Shown in pieces: positions 40,601 through 50,393 of a stretch of DNA of 64,000 nt. The stretch's first letter is position 1. Each line of letters opens with the position of its first letter. A program made the position numbers and the translations under genes. The notes under the pieces were generated by a model. That model was not told the DNA's origin, ran no database searches, and worked only from the letters and a program-made list of their open reading frames with translations. The DNA is from Prorocentrum cordatum. Lineage: Eukaryota > Sar > Dinophyceae > Prorocentrales > Prorocentraceae. The stretch covers positions 177,501 through 241,500 of the forward strand of contig CAUYUJ010014341.1 in NCBI GenBank assembly GCA_963575745.1, in the 5' to 3' direction.

Positions 40601-41630
40601 GGGGGGAAGGTGGAAGACGAGAAACCCGACACGAAACTCGAGCACGGCCTGGGTATCGTGCCCGCAGGCGCTGCTTCGAGCTCGTCCGCGGGGATGCTCC
40701 CATTCGCTGCGGGGATGCTCGGCCTCGCGGGCCCAATCATCGACTCCACGAAGACAAAGAAAACGAAAAAAAAAAGAAAAAAAGAAGAAGGGCGAGAAGC
40801 CCGCAAAGGAGGATACCCCGAGCAAGACCAGGATCCCTGAGTGGGTCCTCAAGAGGCCCGCAGCGGCTGAGGAGCTCGCCCAGGCCGCGAAGGCATCCAC
40901 GAAAGCAAAGAAAAAGCAAGCGGCCATGAAGAGGCCCGCGGCGGCCGCAGCGAGCACGAGCACGCCACCAGAGAAGAAGGCAAAGGCAGAGCCAACACCA
41001 AAGGCGAAGGCAAAAGCGAAGGCGAAATCGACAAGCAAGGCGGCAACAAAGCCGAGCACGGACGAGGATGAGGGGGAGGAGGAAGAGGAGGACTGCCCCG
41101 ATGAGGAAGAGGAGGACTGGGCCGAAGAAGAAGAAGAGGAAGAGGCCGAGGAGGCCGACGGCGAAGAGGGGGACGCTGCGCCCGAGGAAGAGCCCGAGGA
41201 GGGCGGCGGCGACGGCGCTGAGGAGCCCGAGCAGGGCGCTGAGGAGGAGGATGAGGAGGAGAAGGAGCAGGAGGAGGAGGAGGAGGAGGAGGAAGATCCC
41301 GTCAAAGAGTTCTGGGTGCATGCCACGTTCAAGAAGTTTGGCAACGTGTACAAGCTCAAGACCAGGCGCCGTGAGAGCGAATCGATCTCGGTGATCGACA
41401 TATCGCCCCTGGCGAAGCGGTTGACGTACGTCCAGCTCGTGCAGCTGCAGGACAACACCATGGAGGACAAGTACGAGAAGTTGGGCACCGCGAGTGCGAG
41501 GGAGGCCTCGATGTACGTCACTCGCAAGCTGTTCGACGTGATCTGCCAGAAGAAGATCACGGTCAAGAAGGCGGCCTTCGAGGAGAGAAACGTGCAGATC
41601 GAGGCCCTCCTCGCCGCCGCGGGCTCGTGA
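40601..41630 (+). CDS. Lys/Ala-rich, acidic and globular protein, last exon
   Basis: The exon probably starts after AAGAACAG (40600). The first frame reads KVEDEKPDTKLEHGLGIVPA, then a small hydrophobic stretch with two similar phrases (AGMLPFA and AGMLGLA), then a Lys-rich run. In the A-run at 40766-40783 the coding frame shifts by +1. The second frame then gives TRIPEWVLKRPAAAEELAQA, AMKRPAAAAASTSTPPEKKA, a KAKAKAKAKS histone-H1-like basic tail and about 75 mostly acidic residues. A globular-looking C-terminal 105 residues follows (EFWVHATFKKFGNVYKLKTR, then DISPLAKRLTYVQLVQLQD). TGA is at 41628-41630. KRPAA-type phrases are familiar in dinoflagellate proteins. The basic tail suggests nucleic acid binding, which is inference. 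The shift may be a homopolymer sequencing error. Confidence 0.6.
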
Positions 41631-42668
41631 GCCAGGATTTCTGAGTCCTCCATTTCATCGTCCCCCTCCTGTGCCAATCCCGCCAACGGGGGATTTCAGT
41701 GACTCACTCTATGTCAACTTAAGATGGATAGGAGGAGCGGGATGGGAGGAAGGGAGGGCAGCAACACCGTACGGGCGCTCCAAACAACTTGAAATGAGGG
41801 GGAGGAGGAGGAGGAGGAGGAGGAGGAGGAATGAGGAGGAGGCTCGGTGACCCACAGGAGGACAAGCACGAGTTCACTCACGTGAATTAAGGCCACGAGC
41901 TGAACACAGCTCGAGCTGGCGAGGGGAGTGAATGAATCCATGGATTTACCGACCGATCGATCGATCCATCCATCCATCGATGGATGGGTGGATGGATGGA
42001 TGGATGGATCGATCGATACATCGATCGATCGAGAGCGGGCGCGCACAGGTGATCAGACCTCGCGGCGCTGTGGCGCCTCGGGCTGCACGTCGCGGCCGCT
42101 TGATTTGTTGAGGGTGCAAGCGCTTGCGGCGCGAGCGCCCAGAGCATCGAGAGTTCCCCGCCCGCTCGGGAAGCAAAGCTAGCGATGAGACGGTGATGGC
42201 GCCGCTGCTGCTAGTCGTCGGGGGTGGGGGTTAGTTTTATTCAGCGCGGGCGGGGTGGGGGTCGAGCTTCAGCGTAGGAGGAGGAGGAGGATGAGGAGGA
42301 GGAGGAGGAGGAGGAGGAGGAGGACAATGAGGGGAGAGGGGGGGGGAGGATGAGAAGGAGGAGGACGATGAGGAGGAAAAGGAGAAGGACGATGACCAAG
42401 CGAAGGATCAGGAGCTAGTAAAGTTGCATCGAGGAGAGCTCGAGAACCAGAGATTCCCTGGGAGGAGGTCCCCCCTGCTGCTGCGAGAAAGTCAACTGAC
42501 CTGCAAGTTGGGGGTCCAGACTTGATTAGCGTATTCACCCATCGGCCAATCGAGGCACGTTGCAAGTCCAGTGCCATGAGAGAACATGCACGGATCTGAT
42601 ATATCATATGTGCACATGTACGCACACGCATACCTGGAGCCCCGAAGCCGACAGTTCAAAGGCTACTC
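41631..42668. other. intergenic, with simple repeats
   Basis: GAG runs lie at 41798-41840 and 42270-42330. A GATC/ATCC tetranucleotide cluster at 41952-42040 contains the palindrome CCATCCATCGATGGATGG. No coding stretch is supported. Confidence 0.7.
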
Positions 42669-42845
42669 CAGATTTCGTAATAACAGAGAGGGGGTACCCT
42701 GGACCCTCCAAGACAAGCCATTTCAGACCTCCCCCGTGGGGGAACCCTCCAAAACATCGTCCCCAAACCCCCCAGGCCCTCCAAGATAGCCTGAAAGAGA
42801 CCCCCCCTCCGAAATGAGACCCCGCTCCCTTTATTACGAAATCTG
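42669..42845. mobile_element. small TIR element (MITE-like)
   Basis: CAGATTTCGTAATAA at 42669-42683 is exactly inverted at 42831-42845. Similarity continues inward with one gap (AGAGAGGGGGT against AGGGAGCGGGGT), so the TIRs are about 30 bp. The centre is C-rich. No clear target duplication. Length is 177 bp, non-coding. Confidence 0.75.
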
Positions 42846-43189
42846 AGGTATGCACCCCTCTTCCTCCCGTCACCCCGTCGGGCCCCGCGCATCCCACTGG
42901 GGCTCGAGATCCAGCAGCGTGAGCGAGGCCAGACAAGAGGCAAGCTTGCAGCAGGCGATTTGGGATTGTATGAAACCATGGACGATTGAAGACTTGCAAG
43001 AGTAATGCGATGTCTTTGGGGCCACGGGCGCAGCGCATCCACGCGAGCAAGTTTCATGCGACGCATGCTCGCACCTTGGCCTGCGCATGTGAATGTGTTT
43101 CAGGGTGGGCGCGTGCGTAAAGTACACATTCGAACGCGGGTTCGTTACCAGCGGGACCGTGTATACGCACGCGCAGATGTAGATGCACA

Positions 43190-43392
43190 TACATATACAG
43201 GTATATACATTCACACGTGCGCGTGCCTGTATGTATGCACGTATGTACACAGACATGCATGGGTGTGCACGCATATGCGTGCGAATGTGTGCGTGATGGT
43301 GCGGCGCAGCGTATTTGCGTATATCGATGGGCGTATATAAACATAAATGTGCATGAGTATGTGTACACATATGTATATGTATAGATATGCAC

Positions 43393-43423
<31 letters not shown>

Positions 43424-43430
43424 CGAGAAA
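43190..43430. repeat. TG/TATG-rich stretch and (GA)n run
   Basis: Alternating purine-pyrimidine words with TGTGCGTG and GTATATG, then a GA run at 43397-43423. Confidence 0.8.
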
Positions 43431-43559
43431 GAGCGAAATAGAGAGGCGCAACCCAATAGGTGCATATACGTATGTAGAGAAGGGGAGGGGGAGTTCGCTA
43501 GATAGAGGGCGGGAGAACGAGAGAGGATGAGGATGAGGAGATCTGGTCGAGGGGAGATA

Positions 43560-43561
43560 TT

Positions 43562-43598
<37 letters not shown>

Positions 43599-43882
43599 GG
43601 AGAGAGAGAGAGAGAGAGGGAGAGAGAGAGAGAGGGAGAGAGAGAGATCTCGAGAGAGAGATCTTGAGAGAGAGAGAGGGCGACGAGAGGGAGATCGAGA
43701 GCGAAAGGGGCAAATGAAGCGCGGTGCTGCTGCGCTGCCGCCCGCGCACTGCTGCGCTGCTGCGCTGCCGCCCGCTGCGCTGCAGCGCAGCAGTGCGCGG
43801 GCGGCAGCGCAGCAACGCCGCGCCCGCGGGCGTGCGCGGCTGCGCTGCCGCCCGCGCGGTCGACCCCGAGACCCAGAGAGCG

Positions 43883-43951
<69 letters not shown>

Positions 43952-44025
43952 GGGGAGGGACAGCTCGAGAGAGACCGAGAGAGAGAGAGAGAGAGGGGGG
44001 GAGGGGAGAGAGCGCGCTCGAGGGG
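43560..44025. repeat. (TA)n then long (GA)n tract
   Basis: TA repeats at 43563-43594 lead into GA-rich sequence to 43720, and GA resumes at 43885-44025. The plus strand is almost all purine, and the mirror symmetry of GA tracts makes triplex (H-DNA) structure possible. Confidence 0.9.
43728..43814. repeat. perfect GC-rich inverted repeat, 32-bp arms
   Basis: 43728-43759 and 43783-43814 are exact reverse complements (core GCTGCGCTGCCGCCCGCGCA) with a 23-nt spacer that itself repeats CTGCGCTGCCGCCCG. It sits between two GA tracts. Confidence 0.95.
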
Positions 44026-44187
44026 GGGTAGCAACCAGCGCAGTCATGCACGGGGACGACGGCGGGAGGGAACGAGCCCCCCCCCCCCCCTCCCCCCCCG
44101 CCGCCGCGCCCAGGTCATGCCCTTCGTGGGCGCGCGGCGGCGTCGTGGCGCGGACGCGATCACCACCACTACTACTACTGCAAGCAC

Positions 44188-44412
44188 TTGGCGGCGGCAT
44201 CGATCATGCAAGCATGCATTTTGGCCAGTCGGTTGCGCGCAAGGGCGAGCGTCTCCCATGGCGGCTTCGAATTGGACCCCAAGTGCCCGCCCAATGGCGG
44301 GCGCTTCAGGCCCACCTCGAAGCCGCCGCCCTTGTGCGCAGCCGATAAGCTATTCCTGGCCATTCACTTTGGAAAAACATGCCCCCGCCCCCCTTTCTGC
44401 GTTGGGGCGTGA
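44188..44412 (+). CDS. weak open frame
   Basis: The plus frame has ASVSHGGFELDPKCPPNGGR and continues to KLFLAIHFGK. The minus strand over the same bases is also open (KGGGFEVGLKRPPLGGHLGS). Neither is clearly coding, and the strand is undecided. Confidence 0.12.
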   Translation: MAAASIMQACILASRLRARASVSHGGFELDPKCPPNGGRFRPTSKPPPLCAADKLFLAIHFGKTCPRPPFCVGA

Positions 44413-44985
44413 GGGGTAATGTTTTTCGTGTGTAATGTTTTTGTAATGTTTTTGTAATGTTTTTGATATGTTTTTGTAATGTTTTTCGCATGTCATGTTT
44501 TTCATATGTTTTTGTAATGTGTGTGTAATGTTTTTGTAATGTTTTTGTAATGTTTTTCGTATGTAATGTTTTTCATATGTTTTTGTAATGTTTTTGTAAT
44601 GTTTTTGTAATGTTTTTGTAATGTGTTTCGTATGTAATGTTTTTCGTATGTAATGTTTTTTTCATAATGTATGTTGTAATGTTTTTTGTAATGTTTTTGT
44701 AATGTTTTTCGTATGCAATGTTTTTCATATGTTTTTGTAATGTTTTTGTAATGTTTTTCGTATGTAATGTTTTTATATGTTTTTGTAATGTTTTTGTAAT
44801 GTTTTTGTAATGTTTTTCGTATGTAATGTTTTTCGTATGTGATGTTTTTCATATGTTTTTGCAATGTTTTTGTAATGTTTTTGTAATGTTTTTCGTATGT
44901 AATGTTTGTCATATGTATTTGTAATGTTTTTGTAATGTTTTTTGTATGTTTTTGTAATGTTTTTCGTATGTTTTTCGGTCGCGCC
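44413..44985. repeat. 11-bp GTAATGTTTTT minisatellite
   Basis: About 50 units of GTAATGTTTTT, with variants TCGTATGTAATG and CATATGTTTTT. All minus-strand HYKNITKT frames are repeat products. The array ends sharply at a C-rich stretch (45005-45095). Confidence 0.95.
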
Positions 44986-45294
44986 CTTGGGTTTTTGCTA
45001 AGTCCCCCCGAGGGCGCGCCCTTCCCCTTAAGTCGACCCCCCGCCCCCCCTTCCCCGCCCCTCCCCCTTCCCCAATCACCCCATCGCCCATCCCCCATGC
45101 ACGTGCCCGATCACGCGGGGCGCGCCTGGCCACGATCAAGGTGGCCAGGCGCCTGCGGCCGCGCGGCCGTAGCTTGCAGCAGGCGAAGGATCCCTGGCAG
45201 ACCCATATTGCGCTTGAAAAATGTGTGTGGGGGGGGGAGCGGTGCGTACGCGGTGGCCGCGCGGGCGCGTGGCGTGGCGCGCGTGCGCGCATAT

Positions 45295-45400
45295 GCGCAT
45301 ATGTGTATGTATATATATATATAGATATGTATATATTTATATATGTATATACATACATATGTATATACACATATATACGTATTATTATTAACTAATTTCC
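45295..45400. repeat. (TA)n / TATG microsatellite
   Basis: GTATATATAT-type repeats, ending in TATTATTATTAAC. Confidence 0.9.
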
Positions 45401-45709
45401 ATATCTATGTAGGTTTACACGCACATAGTTCTGCGACATATATGTGTGCGTTGACGCGTGTCGTGGATTGCGCGCGCATGTCGCGTGTGTAGTGCGTATA
45501 TTGCCTAGTATACGTACAGGTTCTAGTTATGCGCAGCCTGGCAGACCTGATCTTGCACTCGGTGGATGCGCGGTGGCCACGCTGCCGCACAGAGCCGCAG
45601 GGCCCCGAGGTGTCTCTGCCCCTGGCACCGTCGCCCCTGGCGCCCCACAGTGCGGTAGGGGGGGGGGGCCCAATGCTCGGGCCACGCGGCCCGCTCCCCG
45701 AGGCGAGCG

Positions 45710-45778
45710 ATGCCGCCGAAGGGGCACAAGAAGCCGCCGAAGGCGCCTAAGAGCGCGGAGGAGAAACAAGCGGAGAAG
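45710..45778 (+). CDS. first exon of a Lys-rich protein gene
   Basis: ATG 45710 starts MPPKGHKKPPKAPKSAEEKQ, then AEK to 45778, followed by GCCACC, a GC-type donor. Dinoflagellates are known to use GC donors. The frame continues in phase with the exon starting at 46240, giving a continuous charged helix across the junction. The Pro/Lys-rich start followed by a coiled-coil-like helix is typical of a structural or nucleic-acid-associated protein. The product is not recognised. Confidence 0.5.
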
Positions 45779-46239
45779 GCCACCTGGAATTCCTGAACAT
45801 GCGCACGTGCAGGCACTCTCTCACACACACGCACGCACGCGAGCACGCACACACACACACATACACACAGACACAGGCACACACGCACACACACACACAC
45901 ACACACGCGCGCGCGCACACACACACACACATGCACGCGCACACACACACACGCCCACACAACTACGCATACGACACAGAACTATATGTGTACAGGCACA
46001 ATGTCTACATGTACTTACATCTCTACCTACGTTTTGCCGAGGACCATGTATGTGTTGGGACGCGCGAGTGTGTGTGTGTGTGCGACATGTGTGCATACGT
46101 ACATACACATACTTCTGTGTTCGCATACAGGCACGGGCTCTCCTACATACGCGCGCGAATATTAAAGTAGAGTATCGCACACACAGTCACGTACATATAC
46201 AGACGCGCACGCACATGTTCAGGAATTCAGTTTTCCCAG
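45779..46239 (+). mobile_element. intron with inverted terminal repeats (introner-like)
   Basis: The predicted intron runs from GCCACC (45779) to TTTTCCCAG (46239) and is in phase. GAATTCCTGAACATG at 45787-45801 is exactly inverted at 46214-46228, close to both splice sites. The interior is mainly a (CA)n microsatellite (about 45828-45965) and similar alternating sequence. Introns with terminal inverted repeats near the splice sites are the mark of introner elements, DNA-transposon-like intron carriers reported in dinoflagellates and other algae. The inverted repeats and the phase are visible; the introner identity is inference. Confidence 0.55.
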
Positions 46240-46308
46240 GAGAGAGCAAAAGCATTGCGCAAAGCTCGTGAAGATCACGAGCGCCAGCTTCAAAGGATGA
46301 GGACTCCG
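46240..46308 (+). CDS. second exon of the same gene
   Basis: The frame reads ERAKALRKAREDHERQLQRM, then RTP, and meets GTGCGT, a good donor, at 46309. The charged heptad-like pattern suggests a coiled coil. 69 nt, phase 0 at both ends. The next acceptor that keeps the frame is at 46368 (GGGAGAG), giving a 60-nt intron containing AACTAAG and TTAAC, possible branch sites. The exact acceptor is uncertain. Confidence 0.45.
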
Positions 46309-46368
46309 GTGCGTTCCTGCAATTCCAACTAAGTTAACGTATCACCAGCCCCAACACACACGGGAGAG

Positions 46369-46771
46369 ACGGAACGAAACATAATCTGCCCGAGGACGGC
46401 GCTGAAAACCCAGAAGTCCGAGTTCCGCAAGAAGTGGAAAGACTGCAACCGCGTTGAAAAGAAGGAGTTCCTCCGCAGGTGGGCGGACGAAGGAGGCGCC
46501 AGGAGTGCCTCCGAATTCCACTTCACACTTGAGACCACAGGGGGGAACAGAGGGACAACTGGGAGGAAGGGTCCGAGGGAGGGGGGGCTGGATCCAGAGA
46601 GGCACATTCGAGTTCGCGCAGTCCTTCAAAACCGAGGAGGACTCCTGGAAGGAGATCAAGGGCAACCGCTCTGAGTGGATGAACGACGACCAACTGAGAG
46701 CACACTTCGGCTGGACGGAGGAGAACCAGAGCACGCCAACGGGGGAGAGGTCCTCTGGAGACAGAGGAATA
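46369..46771 (+). CDS. third coding block, with a frame change
   Basis: From 46369 the frame reads TALKTQKSEFRKKWKDCNRV, EKKEFLRRWADEGGARSASE and FHFTLETTGG. After the G-run at about 46541 or the G7 run near 46577 the coding frame moves to the next phase: GTFEFAQSFKTEEDSWKEIK, then NRSEWMNDDQLRAHFGWTEE. Both halves are Lys/Glu/Trp-rich helices. The stop at 46769-46771 is likely past the real donor (GGAGAG followed by GTCCTC, near 46750). Either a short indel in a G-run or an unrecognised intron explains the change. Product unknown. Confidence 0.4.
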
Positions 46772-46849
46772 TAGGAGGATGAGGATCAGGGAGGAGAGTG
46801 GAGGAGGAGGAGGAGGAGGAAGAGGAGGCGAAAGGCCAGGGCAGGAGGA

Positions 46850-46950
46850 GGCTCATGTAAAGAGAGCGTGCGATTCCAGGGCCAACATGCGGGCGCGGCT
46901 GGTGATGGACTTCTGCAAGAAGCAGAAGCGTGGCACGATGGTGGCAGGGC
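46850..46950 (+). CDS. fourth coding block
   Basis: The frame reads EEAHVKRACDSRANMRARLV, then MDFCKKQKRGTM, between GGA-rich spacers. Basic composition. Exon edges are not clear. Followed at 46960-47060 by a pure GGAGGA tract. Confidence 0.35.
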
Positions 46951-47079
46951 CAGAGGAGGGAGAGGAGGAGGAGGGAGGAGGAGGAGGAGGAGGAGGAGGA
47001 GGGAGGAGGAGGAAGAGGATTAGGAGGAGGAGGAGGGGGAGGAGGAGGGGGAGGATAGCACCAGGAGGAACACGAATAT

Positions 47080-47520
47080 TTCGGAGGATATCGGATGATG
47101 AGGGGGATATTCGGAGAGCATCGGCCAATCGAGGCTTCGATATTGCTTCGATTGGGCTCCCGCTCGAGGTGGACGTTCAGACAGGAGATGAGCTCTACCG
47201 CCGCACTTTCACGTACGAGGTGCACGAGGAGGCCTCGACGGGAGGGGGGGGGGGCGATATCATCGATCTACAGATGGAGGGAGCCATACAGTGTACACAA
47301 CTAGATCACGTGTTCTCAGACCCCGCTAGCGCGCACGTACGGGCGCCCGCGCCCGCCCACGAGGCCAAGCAGCAGAAGGTGTCCACCACGTTCGAGAGCA
47401 AGAAAGTTTCGATCGACGAGCTTAAGGACCGCTTGACGAAGCTGCGGGGGATGAAGAAGGCTGCCGCGAGCCAGGGGCTGGGGGCAGGAAGGAGTGGAAC
47501 GCTGCTAAATAGCAACAACA
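47080..47520 (+). CDS. fifth coding block
   Basis: A long uninterrupted frame reads GFDIASIGLPLEVDVQTGDE, LYRRTFTYEVHEEAS, then DIIDLQMEGAIQCTQLDHVF. After an Ala/Pro stretch comes STTFESKKVSIDELKDRLTK, then LRGMKKAAASQGLGAG. It passes into (GAC)n repeats at 47520. This is the most protein-like part of the gene, with a probable beta-rich part followed by a helix. No known domain is recognised. Confidence 0.45.
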
Positions 47521-47550
47521 ACGACGACGACGATCACGACGACGACGACC

Positions 47551-47583
<33 letters not shown>

Positions 47584-47690
47584 GGGAACATCCATCGATC
47601 AAGCGGTGGCGCTCGAGGGCGGAGATCTCCCAAGAGACAGGGAGACAGGTAGAGAGAGAGAGAGAGAGAGAGAGATCTTGAGAGAGAGAG
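47520..47690. repeat. (GAC)n and (GA)n tracts
   Basis: GACGAC at 47520-47580 and GAGAGA at 47650-47690, with a short coding-like piece (EHPSIKRWRSRAEISQETG) between them. Confidence 0.85.
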
Positions 47691-48207
47691 GGGTGCACCG
47701 TTTTGGCAACATTAGCGCTACGTCTTGCCCACTCCCAGGGGGAAGGAGGAATGAGAAGGGCTGGCGACCGACAGGCGGTCAAGTCCGAGGGCAGCTACAG
47801 CCAGAGCAGCAGCGACAGCACCGAGGATTCCGAATCGGAGCTACCGCGGCACATCGTCGTCGTCGTCAACCTCCCTCCTCGTGATCCTCTGCCGTTCTTT
47901 CCATCCCCGAGGCAGGCCTCGAGCCCATTGACGTGACCTCAAAATGGTATCTATATGAATGCACGTACATCTGTTCATAGTAATGTGTGCATATACGTAC
48001 ACGCACATATACATATGCAGTTATATATATATATAGATGCACCCCTGCATCGAAACATTGTTGGCGCGCCGTTGGGGACTGCCCTGGTCGATAACAGCAC
48101 CGCCGAACTCATGTGTAGGAGATGGGGGGAAGAGGAGGGTGGAGGACAAACGTAAGTGGAAGATGAGGGACGATGATGAGGAGGGGGCCTCACGGGATGG
48201 TGAGAGA

Positions 48208-48340
48208 GCCTCAAGGAGAATGATGCCGAGCAGACCCGTGGCGCAAAGAAGTCCAAGAGCACTGCCGAACAGGGATCGATTTCAGACAAGTCTGAGCAGG
48301 GCATGCTTCTCGGTGAGATTGCGAACCTGACCGCGCTCTT
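48208..48340 (+). CDS. later exon of the same gene (inferred)
   Basis: The frame reads NDAEQTRGAKKSKSTAEQGS, then ISDKSEQGMLLGEIANLTAL, LRG. Good mixed composition with a helix at the end, bordered by GATGAG-rich and G-rich sequence. The upstream stretch 47740-47930 has another candidate piece (SYSQSSSDSTEDSESELPRH). Confidence 0.4.
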
Positions 48341-48584
48341 GCGCGGAGTGACGGTGGGGGGGGGGGTCTAGCGCAGAGTTGCAGTGCGTGAGCAGAGGCC
48401 ACTTCGAAGGATGCGTGAGGGATGCGATGATGATCGATGCAACTTGACGATGCTCGTGAAACGAGTTAGTAAAGTACCCATCGACTGTGCGCCCTGAACA
48501 GCGTGGCTGTTCTCTCTCCCCCCTCTGCTCCGCCTCCCTCGTCCTCGCTGTTGGGGTCTCGATCGTTGCACCGAGGGGGGGAGG

Positions 48585-48705
48585 TCGCCAACCACGCGTG
48601 GCTGGCCCCTTTCAAGAAACAGCTGGAGATGAGCCTGGAGGGACTGGAGAAGTCACAGACGGAGGTGACGAAGATCATCCAGGGGACGTCGACCGCCCCG
48701 CCCCG
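48585..48705 (+). CDS. later exon of the same gene (inferred)
   Basis: The frame reads ANHAWLAPFKKQLEMSLEGL, then EKSQTEVTKIIQG. It is helical and amphipathic, and is followed by C-rich unique sequence. A downstream short piece at 48889-48965 (SEDEKGGVADGKKNVAEAHE) may be the next exon. Confidence 0.4.
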
Positions 48706-48969
48706 CGCGTGTATAGCTGGGCCGACCCGTCCCCTGAAAAGACCTTCTCCCCCCCCCCTCCCTTGGGCCCTTGTGCGCCCCGTCCCCTTAAAAGACCCTC
48801 CCGCCCCCCGCTCCCGCCTGTTGCCGTTGCTGTTGTCGCCGCTGGGCTTGGGCCCGTCGCTCCGGTTGCCCCGCCACCCCGCGCGCGAGGTCGGAGGACG
48901 AGAAGGGCGGCGTCGCTGATGGCAAGAAGAACGTGGCCGAGGCACACGAGCCCTTGGGAGCACAGGGAG

Positions 48970-49035
48970 GGAGGATCAGGATGAGGAGGAGGGGGAGGAG
49001 GAGGAGGAGGAGGAGGAGGAGGAGGAGGATCCAGG
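48970..49035. repeat. (GAG)n spacer
   Basis: Pure GGA/GAG tract on the plus strand between exon-like pieces. Confidence 0.9.
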
Positions 49036-49258
49036 AGGACGGGGAGGAGGATCAGCAGCAATGGCACTGGCAGCAACATGAGCGTCAGGAGTAGTAAAGG
49101 AAACGCTATGCGACTTGCGGCGCAGCCGCCCCCTGTTGGACATCATTTGCACGTGGGATTCGGCGCTGAGGATCAGGATTAGGAGGGGGGGGGATCAGGA
49201 GGGAAGACGAGGGGAAGGAAGAGGCGGGGCAACAGGAGGAGGAGGAGGATGATCATTC

Positions 49259-49379
49259 AGCTGTACCTTCCTCATCCTCGGCGCGCGTGCTGGCGCGACT
49301 GCTGAGGCCAAGCGTGTCTGGAACCTGATCTGCCCCGTGATGGATGGCGTCCGCGCGGCCCAGGCCGCGTTCGCGTAGA
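49259..49379 (+). CDS. probable last exon of the gene
   Basis: The frame reads CTFLILGARAGATAEAKRVW, then NLICPVMDGVRAAQAAFA, and stops at TAG 49377-49379. It follows a GGA-rich spacer. Downstream sequence returns to GAT/GAG repeats (49420-49520), fitting the end of a transcript. No AATAAA signal is seen, which is normal in dinoflagellates. Confidence 0.4.
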
Positions 49380-50111
49380 GGGGATGCGCGTGCTCGCGCA
49401 TCCAGGCAAGCTTGCAGCGAGGACGAGGGGGAGGAGGATGAGGATGAGGATGAGGATGAGGATGAGGATGAGGATGAGGCGATGAGGATAAGGAGGAGGA
49501 GGAGGAGGAGGAGGAGGATCAGGAGGAGGAAGAAGTTTAATGTGATTCTCAATCGCTGGCCTTCGATGTTTTGCTCATCCACCTCCCCATCCACTCTGTG
49601 ATCGCATGGGGATTGCGAGCAATGGGCTCGAACGTGTTGGAACATGTGGTCCTTTGAAGTTCTGCGCGCGTGATGTTCGAAGTTCGCTTGCCGTGATTTT
49701 TGAACCTCTCGCATGCTGTGGGTTTGCGCTCTGCAGCCCGTAGCTGCTGCTGCCCGTAGCTGCTCGTTTCCTCGCATCGGCGATCGCCCAGATATACCCA
49801 CGGAGTGCGCGCGCGGCGCCCCGCCACAAACAGTTGCGCGCGTTGCATCGGTAAGCTCGTCCTCCAGGAATGGCGTGGTTGTCGACCGCGCCAGCGGCAT
49901 TTATGATCGTGAGTGCGGGGAGGGATGCGAGGGGCGAGGAGCATGAGGAGTAGGAGCAGTAGCGACCAGCAAGGGGATCCTGAGCTATGCCTTGGCATCG
50001 GCGTTGCATCACTTGGCTGCGAAAGCGTGCCCGTGCACGCACGTGAACCACAAGAGTGGAAGTCAGAGAGGGATAGGAGAGGGGAGGAGAACGAGAGAGA
50101 GAGAGAGAGAG

Positions 50112-50160
<49 letters not shown>

Positions 50161-50393
50161 CGAGGGAAAACGATGAGGAAGATGAACGACACGACGATGA
50201 TGACCACGACGATGGTGATGGGAATTATGGTCCGTGCGTCATCTCGGATGTCCTTTCGAGTGCATGTGCATGGGTCAGTCGACCCTGAATTGGATTGTGC
50301 GAGTTCTTTGGGGCTGAAAGATGAAGTGTGCATTGTTTCGTAGCCGAGTGCTCAGGCAATTTGGTTCCCGCTCTTCGTGTCTGCGGGGAGGGC
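49380..50393. other. intergenic, with GAT/GAG and (GA)n tracts
   Basis: GATGAG and GGA arrays lie at 49420-49525, and a (GA)n tract at 50094-50156. Open frames at 49.55-50.0 kb read partly like protein on both strands and I leave them uncalled. Confidence 0.6.

Noticed and set aside
49549-50051. Minus-strand frames with protein-like tails (e.g. EWMGRWMSKTSK)
   Set aside because: Two minus frames and a plus frame over the same bases look equally plausible, so none can be supported.
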